DNA of 64,000 nt from Winogradskyella sp. (GTDB lineage Bacteria > Bacteroidota > Bacteroidia > Flavobacteriales > Flavobacteriaceae), in contig NZ_RHLG01000002.1 of the NCBI RefSeq assembly GCF_003712105.1, positions 186,001 to 250,000 of the forward strand. The letters run 5' to 3'. This document shows, one piece after another, positions 50,406-60,300 of this stretch (position 1 is the stretch's first letter; the number at the start of each line of letters is the position of its first letter). Position numbers and translations under genes: made by a program. The notes under the pieces are model-generated. The model was given only the letters and a program-made list of their open reading frames with translations. It had not been told where the DNA came from and made no database searches.

Positions 50406-51374
50406 ATGAAAGACAACAATCAACCATTAGTTTCTATAATTATACCAAGCTATAATAGGGCAGATTTAATTGGCGAAACATTAAACTCTATAAAAGCGCA
50501 AACCATTACTAATTGGGAATGTATTGTGGTTGATGATGGTAGTACTGATAATACTCATGAAGTAATGGTAGGATTTTGTGAAAATGATAACCGCATACAA
50601 TTTGTTCAGAGGCCTCAAGATAAACCCAAAGGTGCAAATGCATGCAGAAATTATGGCTTAGAGATTTGTAAAGGCCAATATGTAAATTGGTTAGATAGCG
50701 ATGATATGTATCATCCTGAAAAATTACAAAAACAAATTTCTAGTATTCAAGATAATGAGATGCCCTTCTCGGTTTGTAAGTCTTATGTTTTTAATACATC
50801 TATTGATGAGAGTGAATCACTTCTGTTAAAATCGCAGAAAATAAAAACGCAAGATTCTTTCAATGATTTTATATCTAAGCATATTATTATACCAATTCAA
50901 GCACCAATTTTTAAGAAACAATTTTTAATTGACAATGATTTTTATTTCGATGAATCTTTACAAGCTGGGCAAGAATGGGAGTTATTTGCTAGGATTTTAC
51001 ACAAGGAAACAAATTACTCTGATTTAAATGAACCACTTGATTATATTAGAAATCATGATAATAACATATCAAATAACATATCTAACGAAAAGTATTGGCA
51101 TTATTACCTTGCTAGAAATATGTTAGAGAATAAGCTAGAAGGAAATCTTAGTCAAAAGAGTAAAGACATTTTAAATATTTTCTACCTTTTTATCTTTAAA
51201 CGATTTACTAGACTTGGTAGTTTTAAATATGCTGCGATTGTTTATAAAGAAAAAATTAAAAAAATAGATAAGCTTTCAAACAAAGAAAAAAGACTTTTGA
51301 AAATGGGCTTATTTAGTTATAAGTTGTTTTCTAAGGGTGACTCTTTTTTAAGTAAAGTATCTCTATACAAGTAA
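50406..51374 (+). CDS. Family 2 glycosyltransferase
   Basis: The 322-residue GT-A enzyme contains VSIIIPSYNRADLIGETLNS, WECIVVDDGSTDNTHEVM and the DxD-like NWLDSDDMYHPEKLQKQ. AGQEWELFARILHKET fits the catalytic ED/QE-type region. The C-terminus is helical and basic. It begins one base after the preceding gene. Confidence 0.91.
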   Translation: MKDNNQPLVSIIIPSYNRADLIGETLNSIKAQTITNWECIVVDDGSTDNTHEVMVGFCENDNRIQFVQRPQDKPKGANACRNYGLEICKGQYVNWLDSDDMYHPEKLQKQISSIQDNEMPFSVCKSYVFNTSIDESESLLLKSQKIKTQDSFNDFISKHIIIPIQAPIFKKQFLIDNDFYFDESLQAGQEWELFARILHKETNYSDLNEPLDYIRNHDNNISNNISNEKYWHYYLARNMLENKLEGNLSQKSKDILNIFYLFIFKRFTRLGSFKYAAIVYKEKIKKIDKLSNKEKRLLKMGLFSYKLFSKGDSFLSKVSLYK

Positions 51375-51380
51375 ATATTT

Positions 51381-52214
51381 ATGTTTTTGAATGTAAAAAA
51401 TAAATACATCAAGTTTATTATACTGGTAAGGCATTTAATCTTTACACTTATAAATAAATTGCTCAATAAAACAGTTAAAGGTCAACTTAAAAACCCTAAA
51501 ACTATCCCAATAATTATCATAAACTTTAATCAGCTTTTTTATTTAAAACTGTTGATAGATGCATTGCTAAAAAGAGGGTATTCTAATGTTGTTATTATTG
51601 ACAACAATTCAACATACAAGCCACTTTTGGATTATTATAATGATTTACCTGAAGGTATAAAAATTCATCGATTAAAAACCAATAAAGGACATTTGTCCTT
51701 TTGGCATGAAGATCAATTGGTGGAGAAATATGCCAAAGGTTATTATGTGGTTACTGACCCAGATGTTGTCCCAGTTAAAGATTGCTCTGAAGATTTTTTA
51801 GAGACCTTTAGAAAGCTATTAGACAAGGCTTATGATAGAACTAAAGTAGGTTTCTCACTTAAGATTGATGATATACCAATGCATAATCCACAGGCTCAAA
51901 TCATTAAAGATTGGGAAGCACAATTTTGGAAGTCTAAAATTCACCCCAAAGCCTATAAAGCAGAGATAGATACCACCTTTGCTTTATATAGACCTAATTA
52001 CAGATATAAGCGTAAGAACTTTACCAAAGCATGGCGGACAGATTTTCCATTACAAGCTATACATGGCGGTTGGTATGTGAACCCTAACAAGCTAACTGAT
52101 GAGCAATGTTATTATATGAAAACAGCTAACGCATCAGCATCTTGGTTGTTAGACGATTCAGGAAACATAAAAGAAACTTTGCATAAAAATACTTATACAA
52201 ATGAAGACAGATAA
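51381..52214 (+). CDS. GT-A-like glycosyltransferase
   Basis: The 277-residue protein has the GT-A opening IPIIIINFNQLFYLKLLIDA, VVIIDNNSTYKPLLDYY, and a DxD-like YYVVTDPDVVPVKDC; HGGWYVNPNKLTDEQCYYM lies near the end. An N-terminal hydrophobic stretch (FIILVRHLIFTLI) may anchor it to the membrane. Its sequence is less typical than the GT2 neighbours; an alpha-sugar transferase is possible. It overlaps the next gene by 14 bases. Confidence 0.78.
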   Translation: MFLNVKNKYIKFIILVRHLIFTLINKLLNKTVKGQLKNPKTIPIIIINFNQLFYLKLLIDALLKRGYSNVVIIDNNSTYKPLLDYYNDLPEGIKIHRLKTNKGHLSFWHEDQLVEKYAKGYYVVTDPDVVPVKDCSEDFLETFRKLLDKAYDRTKVGFSLKIDDIPMHNPQAQIIKDWEAQFWKSKIHPKAYKAEIDTTFALYRPNYRYKRKNFTKAWRTDFPLQAIHGGWYVNPNKLTDEQCYYMKTANASASWLLDDSGNIKETLHKNTYTNEDR

Positions 52215-53097
52215 ACCTCTTGTTTCTATTTGTATCCCAACATATAATGGGGAATTATTCATTGAAGAATGTCTGACTTCGGCAATACACCAAACCTATG
52301 ATAATTTAGAAATCATAGTTTCTGATGATGCATCTTCAGATAATACACTTTCTATTGTAAATACCTTAAAGCAAAACACGGATATTCCTATTCATGTTTT
52401 TAATCATAAACCATCTGGTATTGGTGCTAACTGGAATAATTGTGTAAAGCATGCAAAAGGAGATTACATAAAATTTTTGTTTCAGGACGATATGTTATAT
52501 CCCAATTGTATTGAAACACTAATGGCACTTATGGCATCTGAAACAAATGTGGGTATGGTCTATGCAAAGCGAAAATTTATTTATAAAGAAAAAACGGAGT
52601 CCATTTCTCAATTTGAAGACTTTTATGGAGACTTACACTTGCATTGGTCTGAGATTGAAGTAATACAAGGAGTGTTGGATGGGAGACAATATCTCAAAGA
52701 TAAAAGCTTCTTAAATGCTCCTAAGAATAAAATTGGCGAACCTACAAGTGTACTTTTGTCTAAGCAGTGTTTTGAAAAAGTAGGCTATTTTAGACAAGAT
52801 TTAAAACAAGCATTGGATTGTGAGTTTTGGTATAGATTAATGCCATTTTATAAGATTGGGTTTGTAGATGAAGTGTTGAGCTCTTTTAGATTACATGATG
52901 CACAAGCATCTGCTATTAATAAATCCAAAAAAATAAATGAAACTGAAACTTTATATAACATCTATTATAATAGTTTATTGCCCTATTTACATATATTATG
53001 TCGCAGGAAACTACAAAAAAGATTTCATCCAATAATATCAAGGTTATACAAATTAAAAGTTGTGTTGCGTGGTCTAATTACCTTTAATAAGGAGTAA
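52201..53097 (+). CDS. Family 2 glycosyltransferase
   Basis: The GT-A motifs are PLVSICIPTYNGELFIEECL, LEIIVSDDASSDNTLSIV and FLFQDDMLYPNCIETLM. QALDCEFWYRLMPFYKIGFV corresponds to the acceptor/catalytic block. The 298-residue protein has a short basic C-terminus. It overlaps the gene before by 14 bases, implying coupled translation. Confidence 0.91.
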   Translation: MKTDKPLVSICIPTYNGELFIEECLTSAIHQTYDNLEIIVSDDASSDNTLSIVNTLKQNTDIPIHVFNHKPSGIGANWNNCVKHAKGDYIKFLFQDDMLYPNCIETLMALMASETNVGMVYAKRKFIYKEKTESISQFEDFYGDLHLHWSEIEVIQGVLDGRQYLKDKSFLNAPKNKIGEPTSVLLSKQCFEKVGYFRQDLKQALDCEFWYRLMPFYKIGFVDEVLSSFRLHDAQASAINKSKKINETETLYNIYYNSLLPYLHILCRRKLQKRFHPIISRLYKLKVVLRGLITFNKE

Positions 53098-53101
53098 GTT
53101 T

Positions 53102-54136
53102 ATGTTCGGAATATTAAGAACACTTTTAGCAATTAACGTTATGCTATTACATATTTTTAGCGTTCCTAGTCTTGGTAATTATTCAGTTTCTTTTTTCTTT
53201 ATTCTCTCAGGTTTTTTGATGACTTATATTTCTCATAACACTTATGGTTATAACTATAAAGGCTTCAAACTTTTTTGGGTTAATAGAGTATTAAGACTTT
53301 TTCCTGTGTATTGGTTTATTTTTGCCTTAACGATATTATTTATTTTAGTATTTCCAAAGGCGACATCAACTGTAAAAGCAGTTTTTATTCCTACATCTAT
53401 TTTAGAATGGTTATCCAATATAACCATGATTTTTCCGGAGATAGTTCCGCATAGGTTTAGCCCAAGAGTGGTGCCAACGTCATGGGCATTAACTAATGAG
53501 TTATTATTTTATTTTCTCATTTCTTTAGGTATTTCTAAAACACGTTTTAGGACATTGATTTGGGTTGGGTTGAGTATTGGCTACTATATATTTACATACA
53601 TTTTCTATGATATACCTACATATAGGTATAGTGCGGTATTTGCATCTTCATTACCCTTTTCTTTGGGCGCATTATTATTTTGGATAATAGATCTTTATAA
53701 ACCTAAAGCATATAGATTTTCATACGTTATTTATATATATATATTATTTATAATTAATGCTATAGTCACATTTTATATGTCTTCTCTAGTAAGAGAGATA
53801 TCTATTTATATAAATATGATTTTAGCTATGGTTTTAATTTATTGTTTATTCAATATTTCGTCTGATAAAAAATTGAGAAATTTTGATAAGAAAATAGGTA
53901 TGTATAGTTATCCGATTTACCTTTCTCATTATTTGGTTGCTTTTTTTTATATAACATTTGTAAATATTGGGGTATTAAAAAATAGTTTTAAAATGGAGTT
54001 AAAAGCATTGCCAATTTATGGTCTAATGCTGTTTGTGTTTTGTTATTTGGTCGTAGTTTTAATAGATAAAAAAGTTGATAAATTAAAAAATGTTATTAAA
54101 AAAAAGCACAAACTTAAAAGTATAAGAATCAAATAA
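53102..54136 (+). CDS. Acyltransferase 3 family membrane protein
   Basis: The 344-residue integral membrane protein has the acyltransferase-3 signatures LRTLLAINVMLLHIFS (the conserved R and H), FFFILSGFLMTYISHN and FWVNRVLRLFPVYWFI. About ten helices follow, and the C-terminus is Lys-rich. Enzymes of this family O-acetylate or otherwise acylate sugars of surface polysaccharides, and OafA is a known example. It is placed between two glycosyltransferases, consistent with decorating the repeat unit. Confidence 0.9.
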   Translation: MFGILRTLLAINVMLLHIFSVPSLGNYSVSFFFILSGFLMTYISHNTYGYNYKGFKLFWVNRVLRLFPVYWFIFALTILFILVFPKATSTVKAVFIPTSILEWLSNITMIFPEIVPHRFSPRVVPTSWALTNELLFYFLISLGISKTRFRTLIWVGLSIGYYIFTYIFYDIPTYRYSAVFASSLPFSLGALLFWIIDLYKPKAYRFSYVIYIYILFIINAIVTFYMSSLVREISIYINMILAMVLIYCLFNISSDKKLRNFDKKIGMYSYPIYLSHYLVAFFYITFVNIGVLKNSFKMELKALPIYGLMLFVFCYLVVVLIDKKVDKLKNVIKKKHKLKSIRIK

Positions 54137-54142
54137 ATTAGA

Positions 54143-55054
54143 ATGTCAATAATTACCATATTACTTCCTGTATATAACGGTGAAAAAACACTAAAAGCTA
54201 CTTTAGAGAGCTTATTGTCTCAAACGTATAAGGACTTTGAGATTATTATTGGTATTGATGGCACAAAGGACAAGTCAAAAGCTATAGCGCTTGCTTTTAA
54301 TGACCCAAGAATTAGAATTATTGAACATCCACAAAACTTAGGTCTTGCAAATAATCTTAACGCTTTAATTAAATGTGCTCATCAAAGCACTAAATATTTT
54401 GCCATGGCCGAACAAGATGATATTTATGTATCAGAAAGATTAGAATGGCAAGTCGAGATTATGGAAGCTCATAGTGATGTGGGTTTGGTTTCAGGAATTT
54501 CAGAATTCCAGTCCGATAGTGGCAATGTTTTATTTCCGGGTATATTGGTATATGGTAAGCAGTTTCCTTCAGGTCTAGAACTGTTTAAGCATCTTTATAT
54601 ACATCAGTTAAAAGTTGTTAATACCTGTATGCTTTGGCGTAAATCTGTGCATCAAAAAAATAAGTTGACATTTAATAATACGTACGGGAATTTTAATGTG
54701 GATTGGGATTTTGTATTACGTTTTTCATTAATAAGAAAAATACATGGGGTTCCAAAAGTTTTAGTAAAAATGAACCGACATAAAAATAATGAATCTGTAA
54801 CTAAAAATAGAAAACAACAGCATTTAGCATCAAGGCGCCTATTAAAAGATTTTAGAAAGGAGTTTCCTAATTTATTATCAAAAAACACATATCATAAAGC
54901 TATTAAAAACCATTGTAAAATTGAGTTAGGGCATTATAAAAAGCCAGAGCTGTTTTTTAAAAGTATATACTACACAATTGTTTTTAGAGATTTATATTTT
55001 TTGCGTTATTTTATGTTTGCATTCAAAAAAGCCCTAAAAGCCAAAACACATTGA
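54143..55054 (+). CDS. Family 2 glycosyltransferase
   Basis: The protein begins SIITILLPVYNGEKTLKATL and has KDFEIIIGIDGTKDKSKAIA and FAMAEQDDIYVSERLEWQVE (DD motif). NTCMLWRKSVHQKNKL and WDFVLRFSLIRKIHGVP follow, as in chain-extending GT2 enzymes. The 303-residue length is normal. It is separated by six bases from the acyltransferase gene and seven from the FkbM gene. Confidence 0.9.
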   Translation: MSIITILLPVYNGEKTLKATLESLLSQTYKDFEIIIGIDGTKDKSKAIALAFNDPRIRIIEHPQNLGLANNLNALIKCAHQSTKYFAMAEQDDIYVSERLEWQVEIMEAHSDVGLVSGISEFQSDSGNVLFPGILVYGKQFPSGLELFKHLYIHQLKVVNTCMLWRKSVHQKNKLTFNNTYGNFNVDWDFVLRFSLIRKIHGVPKVLVKMNRHKNNESVTKNRKQQHLASRRLLKDFRKEFPNLLSKNTYHKAIKNHCKIELGHYKKPELFFKSIYYTIVFRDLYFLRYFMFAFKKALKAKTH

Positions 55055-55061
55055 TTTTTTT

Positions 55062-55847
55062 ATGAAAACCTTTCTTAGTATTCTTAAATCATATGGACTT
55101 GAAGGCTTGAAACAATACGTAAAATTGTTTCTAGGAAGAATCGACTATCTGAGATTTAAGGATTCTAAATTTGAAACTATTTATATTAAGGGGTTTTTAA
55201 AACCTATTTTACTTAGAACACATACTACAGATTTTAGCACTTTTAAGCAAATATTTCATAACAACGAATATGATATTCAATTTGATTTTAATCCAAGGGT
55301 AATTATTGATGCTGGCGCTAATATAGGTTTAGCATCATTATATTTTTCAAAACGATATCCTGAAGCAAAAATTTTTGCCATAGAGCCAGAAGTATCAAAT
55401 TATGCTAAACTAAAAGAAACTGTTGATGGTTATCAAAACATTAAACCCATACTGGCAGCACTGCATCACACAGAAGGAGAAATATTAGAAGTTTTTGATC
55501 AAGGAGTTGGACATTGGGGGTTTGCAACACGGAAGTCTGATGATACAACTATAAATAATACAGCAAGCACTATAGATACTATAAGTATTCCGAGTTTAAT
55601 TAATAAGTGCGAATTAGATATAATAGATGTACTTAAAATAGATATTGAAGGAGCAGAAGTAGAGGTGTTCGAAAAATATTTTGAGAATTGGTTACCAAAA
55701 GTGCGTTGTATCATTATAGAATTTCATGAACGTTTTAGACCAAATTCTGAAAATAAAATTAAATCTGTTCTCAGTAAATTTGGTTTTACATCTTATAAAA
55801 AAGGAGAAAACTGGATTTTTACTAATAGTATCATCGCAAAGGATTAG
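55062..55847 (+). CDS. FkbM-family methyltransferase
   Basis: The 261-residue SAM-dependent methyltransferase has motif I VIIDAGANIGLASLYFSKRY, the acidic AIEPEVSNYAKL, and the FkbM-type block DVLKIDIEGAEVEVFEKYF. KVRCIIIEFHERFRPNSE follows near the C-terminus. It probably O-methylates a sugar of the glycan, either internally or as a chain cap. A methyl cap would fit the Wzt-like C-terminal domain, but that link is inference. Confidence 0.9.
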   Translation: MKTFLSILKSYGLEGLKQYVKLFLGRIDYLRFKDSKFETIYIKGFLKPILLRTHTTDFSTFKQIFHNNEYDIQFDFNPRVIIDAGANIGLASLYFSKRYPEAKIFAIEPEVSNYAKLKETVDGYQNIKPILAALHHTEGEILEVFDQGVGHWGFATRKSDDTTINNTASTIDTISIPSLINKCELDIIDVLKIDIEGAEVEVFEKYFENWLPKVRCIIIEFHERFRPNSENKIKSVLSKFGFTSYKKGENWIFTNSIIAKD

Positions 55848-55856
55848 AGTAATAAA

Positions 55857-56987
55857 ATGAAAAAGTCTGTTTATTATAAAAGAGAACTTTTGGCTGAACT
55901 AAAAATGCTGGTTCCTAATCTTGCTTATACATTTACGCGAAAAATTAAAACAATTTATATCGGTTGTACCGATTCAAATAATTTAGGTGATGAAGCTGTA
56001 TTCATAGCTTTAAAGAGAATGCTTTTTAAAAGGTGTTTTTTATATAAAATTTCTTATACTAAGCCATCTAGTGGTCGGTATTTTAGGAAACTTTTTTTTA
56101 GAAAACCAGACTTAATATTATTAGGAGGTGGAACACTTATTTTGAAGAATAAAGATGAAGGTTTTTTAAAACTTGCGAGTTATTACAACAAAAAGTATCC
56201 AAAATCTAAACTTGCAGTATTAGGGACTGGTGTGGCTAACTCTGATTTGGCTAAAGAAAATGGATTTCCTACTGATTTTATTGCTTGGAAATCTTTTTTA
56301 AAGGATTCGGTTTTCACTGCATTACGAGGTGAGAATTCAATAAAAATTTTAGATTACAACATTACTCCAAATTTAGATACTCACGTTTTTTATGATCCAG
56401 GTATATATTTTTCAAAGAAAAAAGTTACAAAAAAGAAGGGAGAAAAGACTATCGGTATAAATTTCTGTAATTTAGAAAACAGACTCTTCGGCCATAATAA
56501 ATTAGAGGTTGAATTGTTTTTTAAAGATTTGATAAAATTATTAATAGATTCCAATTTTCGAATTCATTTTTACGCCACTGCTTTAAAAGACTATTATTAC
56601 ATGAAGGAAGTTTTAGATAGTGTTGATTTGTCTAGAAAAGATATGTTTTTTCATGAATATGAACCAAACATTGAAAAATCATTAAAATTCTTTAATAAGG
56701 TAGACGTATTTATTGGACAAAGATTACATTCTGTAGTTTTTGCTACAGCAACTTATACCCCTTTTTTTGCGGTTGAATATGAGTCTAAAACCAGTGATTT
56801 TTTAAATAGTCTTGGCCTTTATGATAAGTCTATTAGAACTGACAGTTTAGATGCAAAACTCGTGTTTGATAATATAATTTCAATTTATAATAATTTAGAT
56901 ATTGAGCAAGATTTATTGTTTTCTAAATCTCAAGAAGCTATCAGACTTCAACAGGAATGTCTAGATTCATTTTTTAGTGTTTTATAA
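55857..56987 (+). CDS. Polysaccharide pyruvyl transferase family protein
   Basis: The 376-residue protein shows IYIGCTDSNNLGDEAVFIAL, LLGGGTLILKNKDEGF, ALRGENSIKILDY and VDVFIGQRLHSVVFATATYT, the pattern of CsaB/EpsI-like pyruvyltransferases (PF04230). They transfer pyruvate from phosphoenolpyruvate to a sugar as a ketal, giving a charged glycan. The stop overlaps the next start by one base. Confidence 0.91.
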   Translation: MKKSVYYKRELLAELKMLVPNLAYTFTRKIKTIYIGCTDSNNLGDEAVFIALKRMLFKRCFLYKISYTKPSSGRYFRKLFFRKPDLILLGGGTLILKNKDEGFLKLASYYNKKYPKSKLAVLGTGVANSDLAKENGFPTDFIAWKSFLKDSVFTALRGENSIKILDYNITPNLDTHVFYDPGIYFSKKKVTKKKGEKTIGINFCNLENRLFGHNKLEVELFFKDLIKLLIDSNFRIHFYATALKDYYYMKEVLDSVDLSRKDMFFHEYEPNIEKSLKFFNKVDVFIGQRLHSVVFATATYTPFFAVEYESKTSDFLNSLGLYDKSIRTDSLDAKLVFDNIISIYNNLDIEQDLLFSKSQEAIRLQQECLDSFFSVL

Positions 56988-58126
56988 TGTCGAAGGAAAC
57001 AGTTACAATTCTACATCCATTTTCAGCAGAAGCAATTGGTCTAAGCTTTAGTGATGTTTTAACATCTCATAGTAAACCGCATAAGTCGGCATTAAAAAGT
57101 CTCCAAAGTGCTGGTTATACTGTAAAGGTAATGTATTTGTATTATGGCCTTTTTCCTAAATCTAGATTTGTTAATGGTATTATCCATAAATTCTGGCCGG
57201 TGATAAGTCTTAATTTCAAGAAAAAAAATAAATGGCGGAAAGAGAGTTCATGGCTGCACTATTATTCTAATTTTTTCAATCCTAATGATTTAACGATCAT
57301 TAATATGTCCGGACGTTTAAGTCCTTACACAATAAAGATTGCAAGACTATTAACCTTAAAAAATAAGCCTTATATAGCTATGATTGGCGGGCTTAGTATA
57401 GCCACGGGACCAAAGGCATTAGATTACTATAAAGGTGCAAAACATATTATTGTTCATACAAAAAAACAAAAAGAAAGTCTCTTACAGCTAGATGGTTTTA
57501 AAACATTAGATGTTCGAGTGATTCCTTTAGGTATTGATACGTCTACCTTCAAGCCTAAAAAGAAAGATAGAAGTTCTAAATCACTTTTGTATGTTGGTAG
57601 AATATCTCGATTAAAACAAATTGAATTAGCTATCGATGCATTACATTATTGTAAAAATAGAGGTGTTGACTGTAAATTAAAGATTATTGGTCCCTTTAGT
57701 GATAAGCATTATTTTGATGAATTGCGAGAAAAAATAAGAGTATTAAAATTACAGCATAATACTGAGTTTATTGGGCCAGTACCGTATTCTCAATTAGTAG
57801 AACATTATCAGAATGCGTCCTTATTACTATTGCCAAGTCAACATGAATCCTTTGGAATGGTTGCGGTAGAAGCAATGGCATGCGGTACACCTGTTGCAGC
57901 AATTACTGGTTCTGGAGGTCCAGATGAAATTATAACACACAATGTTGATGGGTTTTTAACAACTAAACAGAATTATGCAAGTTTAGTTTATGAAGTGATA
58001 AATAATCTGAGTAATTATTCCGAGGTTTCATCCAATTGTAGAGCAACTGTACTAAAAAAATATAGTGAAGAAGTAACATCTCAATTGATTTATAAATCCG
58101 TAAAACATGCATTAAGTAATGGCTAA
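56987..58126 (+). CDS. Family 4 glycosyltransferase
   Basis: The GT-B enzyme has donor-half motifs LLYVGRISRLKQIELAIDAL, LKIIGPFSDKHYFDEL and LLLPSQHESFGMVAVEAMAC followed by GTPVAAITGSGGPDEI. The E-x7-E block (ESFGMVAVE) is complete. It is one of the more typical GT4 proteins in the cluster. The end overlaps the following gene by eight bases. Confidence 0.92.
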   Translation: MSKETVTILHPFSAEAIGLSFSDVLTSHSKPHKSALKSLQSAGYTVKVMYLYYGLFPKSRFVNGIIHKFWPVISLNFKKKNKWRKESSWLHYYSNFFNPNDLTIINMSGRLSPYTIKIARLLTLKNKPYIAMIGGLSIATGPKALDYYKGAKHIIVHTKKQKESLLQLDGFKTLDVRVIPLGIDTSTFKPKKKDRSSKSLLYVGRISRLKQIELAIDALHYCKNRGVDCKLKIIGPFSDKHYFDELREKIRVLKLQHNTEFIGPVPYSQLVEHYQNASLLLLPSQHESFGMVAVEAMACGTPVAAITGSGGPDEIITHNVDGFLTTKQNYASLVYEVINNLSNYSEVSSNCRATVLKKYSEEVTSQLIYKSVKHALSNG

Positions 58127-59255
58127 TATTTTAGTTAAAATATACGCGCCTCAAGAGGTAAACCACTCGTCTTATATACATACTGGCTTATTCGAAATGC
58201 AGGCTTTAGGGTTGATTGATGTAAAAATATACTTGAAATTAAAAACATATCTGGGTACAATAAGGATTGAAGGTAGTCGGGTTTATAAAGAGCATAAACG
58301 CCCTCAACCAAAGACATCTTATTATAAAATAATTGACAAAAAGAAACAAAAAACCCTAACGATTGCTATAGATTTATACGATGCCGCAAATCAATTTTCA
58401 GCATATGCCTTGAGTCATTGCGATGTTGTTTTTAAGAGAAATTATGAAACGAAATATATGAATCAATTGCCAAAATCACAGGCACAAAAAATTAAGAGAT
58501 TTGGGCTTTCGTTTCCATTAAATTCCAAAAATTATACTCATAAAAATAGGATGTTTTTTGGTTTAATAATTAATACGATGCATCTTAATTTAAAATTCGA
58601 TAAAAACATGTTTTCTCGAATTAAAAAATCTATTAATGTTAACCTCAATGAATGGCGTTATATTCAAAAATCTAGAGCGTTAAGTAATTTTCAGCATTAT
58701 GCAAAATCTCGATCCAACACTGTTTTGTTTCAAACGCGTTGTTTCCCTCACCAGAATGACACTGATGTAAAAGAAATTCATGAACAACGTTACACTATTA
58801 TAAAATGTCTTAAGAATAACTTTCGGGATAATTTTAATGGAGGATTCGTGCCATCTAAAATTGCCAATGAATTATACAATGATGCATTAACGAATTTACC
58901 AACTGAACAAAAACTATATATAAAAGCGGTTAAAAATGCTGGTATAGTTATATATACAAGAGGTTTATCAAACTCTCCAGCTTGGAAGCTTCCCGAATAT
59001 TTATCTCAAGGTAAAGTAATAATAGCTGAAAATTTAACGGCCGAGTTACCTGTTCCCTTAGAACATGGTAAAGACGTATTGTTTTTTAATAATTTGGAGG
59101 AGTTAGTTTCAAATGTAAATTTGGTATTGAATAATATGAAATTGAGAGAAGAGCTTAGTAAAAATGCTAGGAAATATTATGAAAATTATATAAATCCAGT
59201 AGAGCGAATGAAGTATGTAATAAACAACAGTTTTGATTACCAAATAATTAAATGA
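58119..59255 (+). CDS. Divergent GT-B glycosyltransferase-like protein
   Basis: The 378-residue protein lacks the usual GT4 E-x7-E block, but its C-terminal third has the layout of a GT-B donor domain: GIVIYTRGLSNSPAWKLPEY, LSQGKVIIAENLTAELPVPL and HGKDVLFFNNLEELVSNVNL. The N-terminal half (VNHSSYIHTGLFEMQALGLI) is not recognised. The position between two GT4 genes, with overlaps on both sides, supports a role in chain synthesis. Confidence 0.7.
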   Translation: MANILVKIYAPQEVNHSSYIHTGLFEMQALGLIDVKIYLKLKTYLGTIRIEGSRVYKEHKRPQPKTSYYKIIDKKKQKTLTIAIDLYDAANQFSAYALSHCDVVFKRNYETKYMNQLPKSQAQKIKRFGLSFPLNSKNYTHKNRMFFGLIINTMHLNLKFDKNMFSRIKKSINVNLNEWRYIQKSRALSNFQHYAKSRSNTVLFQTRCFPHQNDTDVKEIHEQRYTIIKCLKNNFRDNFNGGFVPSKIANELYNDALTNLPTEQKLYIKAVKNAGIVIYTRGLSNSPAWKLPEYLSQGKVIIAENLTAELPVPLEHGKDVLFFNNLEELVSNVNLVLNNMKLREELSKNARKYYENYINPVERMKYVINNSFDYQIIK

Positions 59256-60295
59256 AAGTTTTCAAAGTATATCATCGTTCTTCTCATCATGCCAGTGTTT
59301 CTGGATACAATCAGTTAACTCAATACGGTGAAGATTCTTTAATTTCTGCAACACCTAAGTATATTCCATATAGAGTAGCCAAATATATAAGTCAAAGAAC
59401 AGATCAGGATGCAGGAATCTATGATTCAAACAGTGTTTTTAAAGATATTAATCTAACTATCAAGATTCTTAAATATGGCATAAGAGCAAAAACTATCCAT
59501 TACCTAAATGCAGAAAGAGATATTAGAATAGCTAGCATTTTGAAACCCTTTCTACATAAAACAAAAGTCTGTGCTACATTTCATAAACCACCTTCTATTT
59601 TAAAGACACAAATTTCAAATACAACATATTTATCAAAATTGGATGGTGCTATTGTAGTGGGTTCTAATCAGGTTTCTTTTATTAAAGAGACGTTTGGCCT
59701 GGATAATGTAAAATACATTCCGCATGGAGTAGATGTTCATTTTTTTAAACCTTCCAAAGATGTTTTCAAGTCCTCTAATAAGCCCAATATTTTGTTTGTT
59801 GGTCAACATTTAAGAGATTTTGATACTTTAAATAAAGTAATTAAAGTATTTGAGAATAAAAATCAATCCATAATATTCAATATTGTATTACGCGAAGATT
59901 TTAGAAACAACGTATGTGATTCGCCAATAGTTAATGTATTCTCAAATATTGATGATTATAAACTTTTAGAATTATATCAGAAAGCAACCTTACTTTATTT
60001 ACCTTTAAAGGATAGCACTGCATGTAATTCAATACTTGAGGCTATGGCCTGTGGTTTACCAATAATTACAACCAAAGTAGGAGGTAATAGTGATTATTTA
60101 AGTAATACAAGTAGTATTCTGTTAGACCCAGCAACCGTTCAAGACAGTGTTACTGTTATTACAAAAGTTATTAATAGTCAAGAATTGCAAAAACATATGT
60201 CATTATCTGTTCGAAAAAAAGCCGTTGATTGTTTTAGTTGGAAAATCATTTCTAAATCAATTTCACAATTTTATCATGAGTTGCATAATAAATAA
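59252..60295 (+). CDS. Family 4 glycosyltransferase
   Basis: The donor domain shows NILFVGQHLRDFDTLNKVIK, LLYLPLKDSTACNSILEAMA (E-A-M-A block) and CGLPIITTKVGGNSDYL. The N-terminal half begins MKVFKVYHRSSHHASVSGYN, with VCATFHKPPSILKTQIS as the acceptor part. It overlaps the previous gene by ATGA and ends five bases before the next. Confidence 0.9.
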   Translation: MKVFKVYHRSSHHASVSGYNQLTQYGEDSLISATPKYIPYRVAKYISQRTDQDAGIYDSNSVFKDINLTIKILKYGIRAKTIHYLNAERDIRIASILKPFLHKTKVCATFHKPPSILKTQISNTTYLSKLDGAIVVGSNQVSFIKETFGLDNVKYIPHGVDVHFFKPSKDVFKSSNKPNILFVGQHLRDFDTLNKVIKVFENKNQSIIFNIVLREDFRNNVCDSPIVNVFSNIDDYKLLELYQKATLLYLPLKDSTACNSILEAMACGLPIITTKVGGNSDYLSNTSSILLDPATVQDSVTVITKVINSQELQKHMSLSVRKKAVDCFSWKIISKSISQFYHELHNK

Positions 60296-60300
60296 AGTAA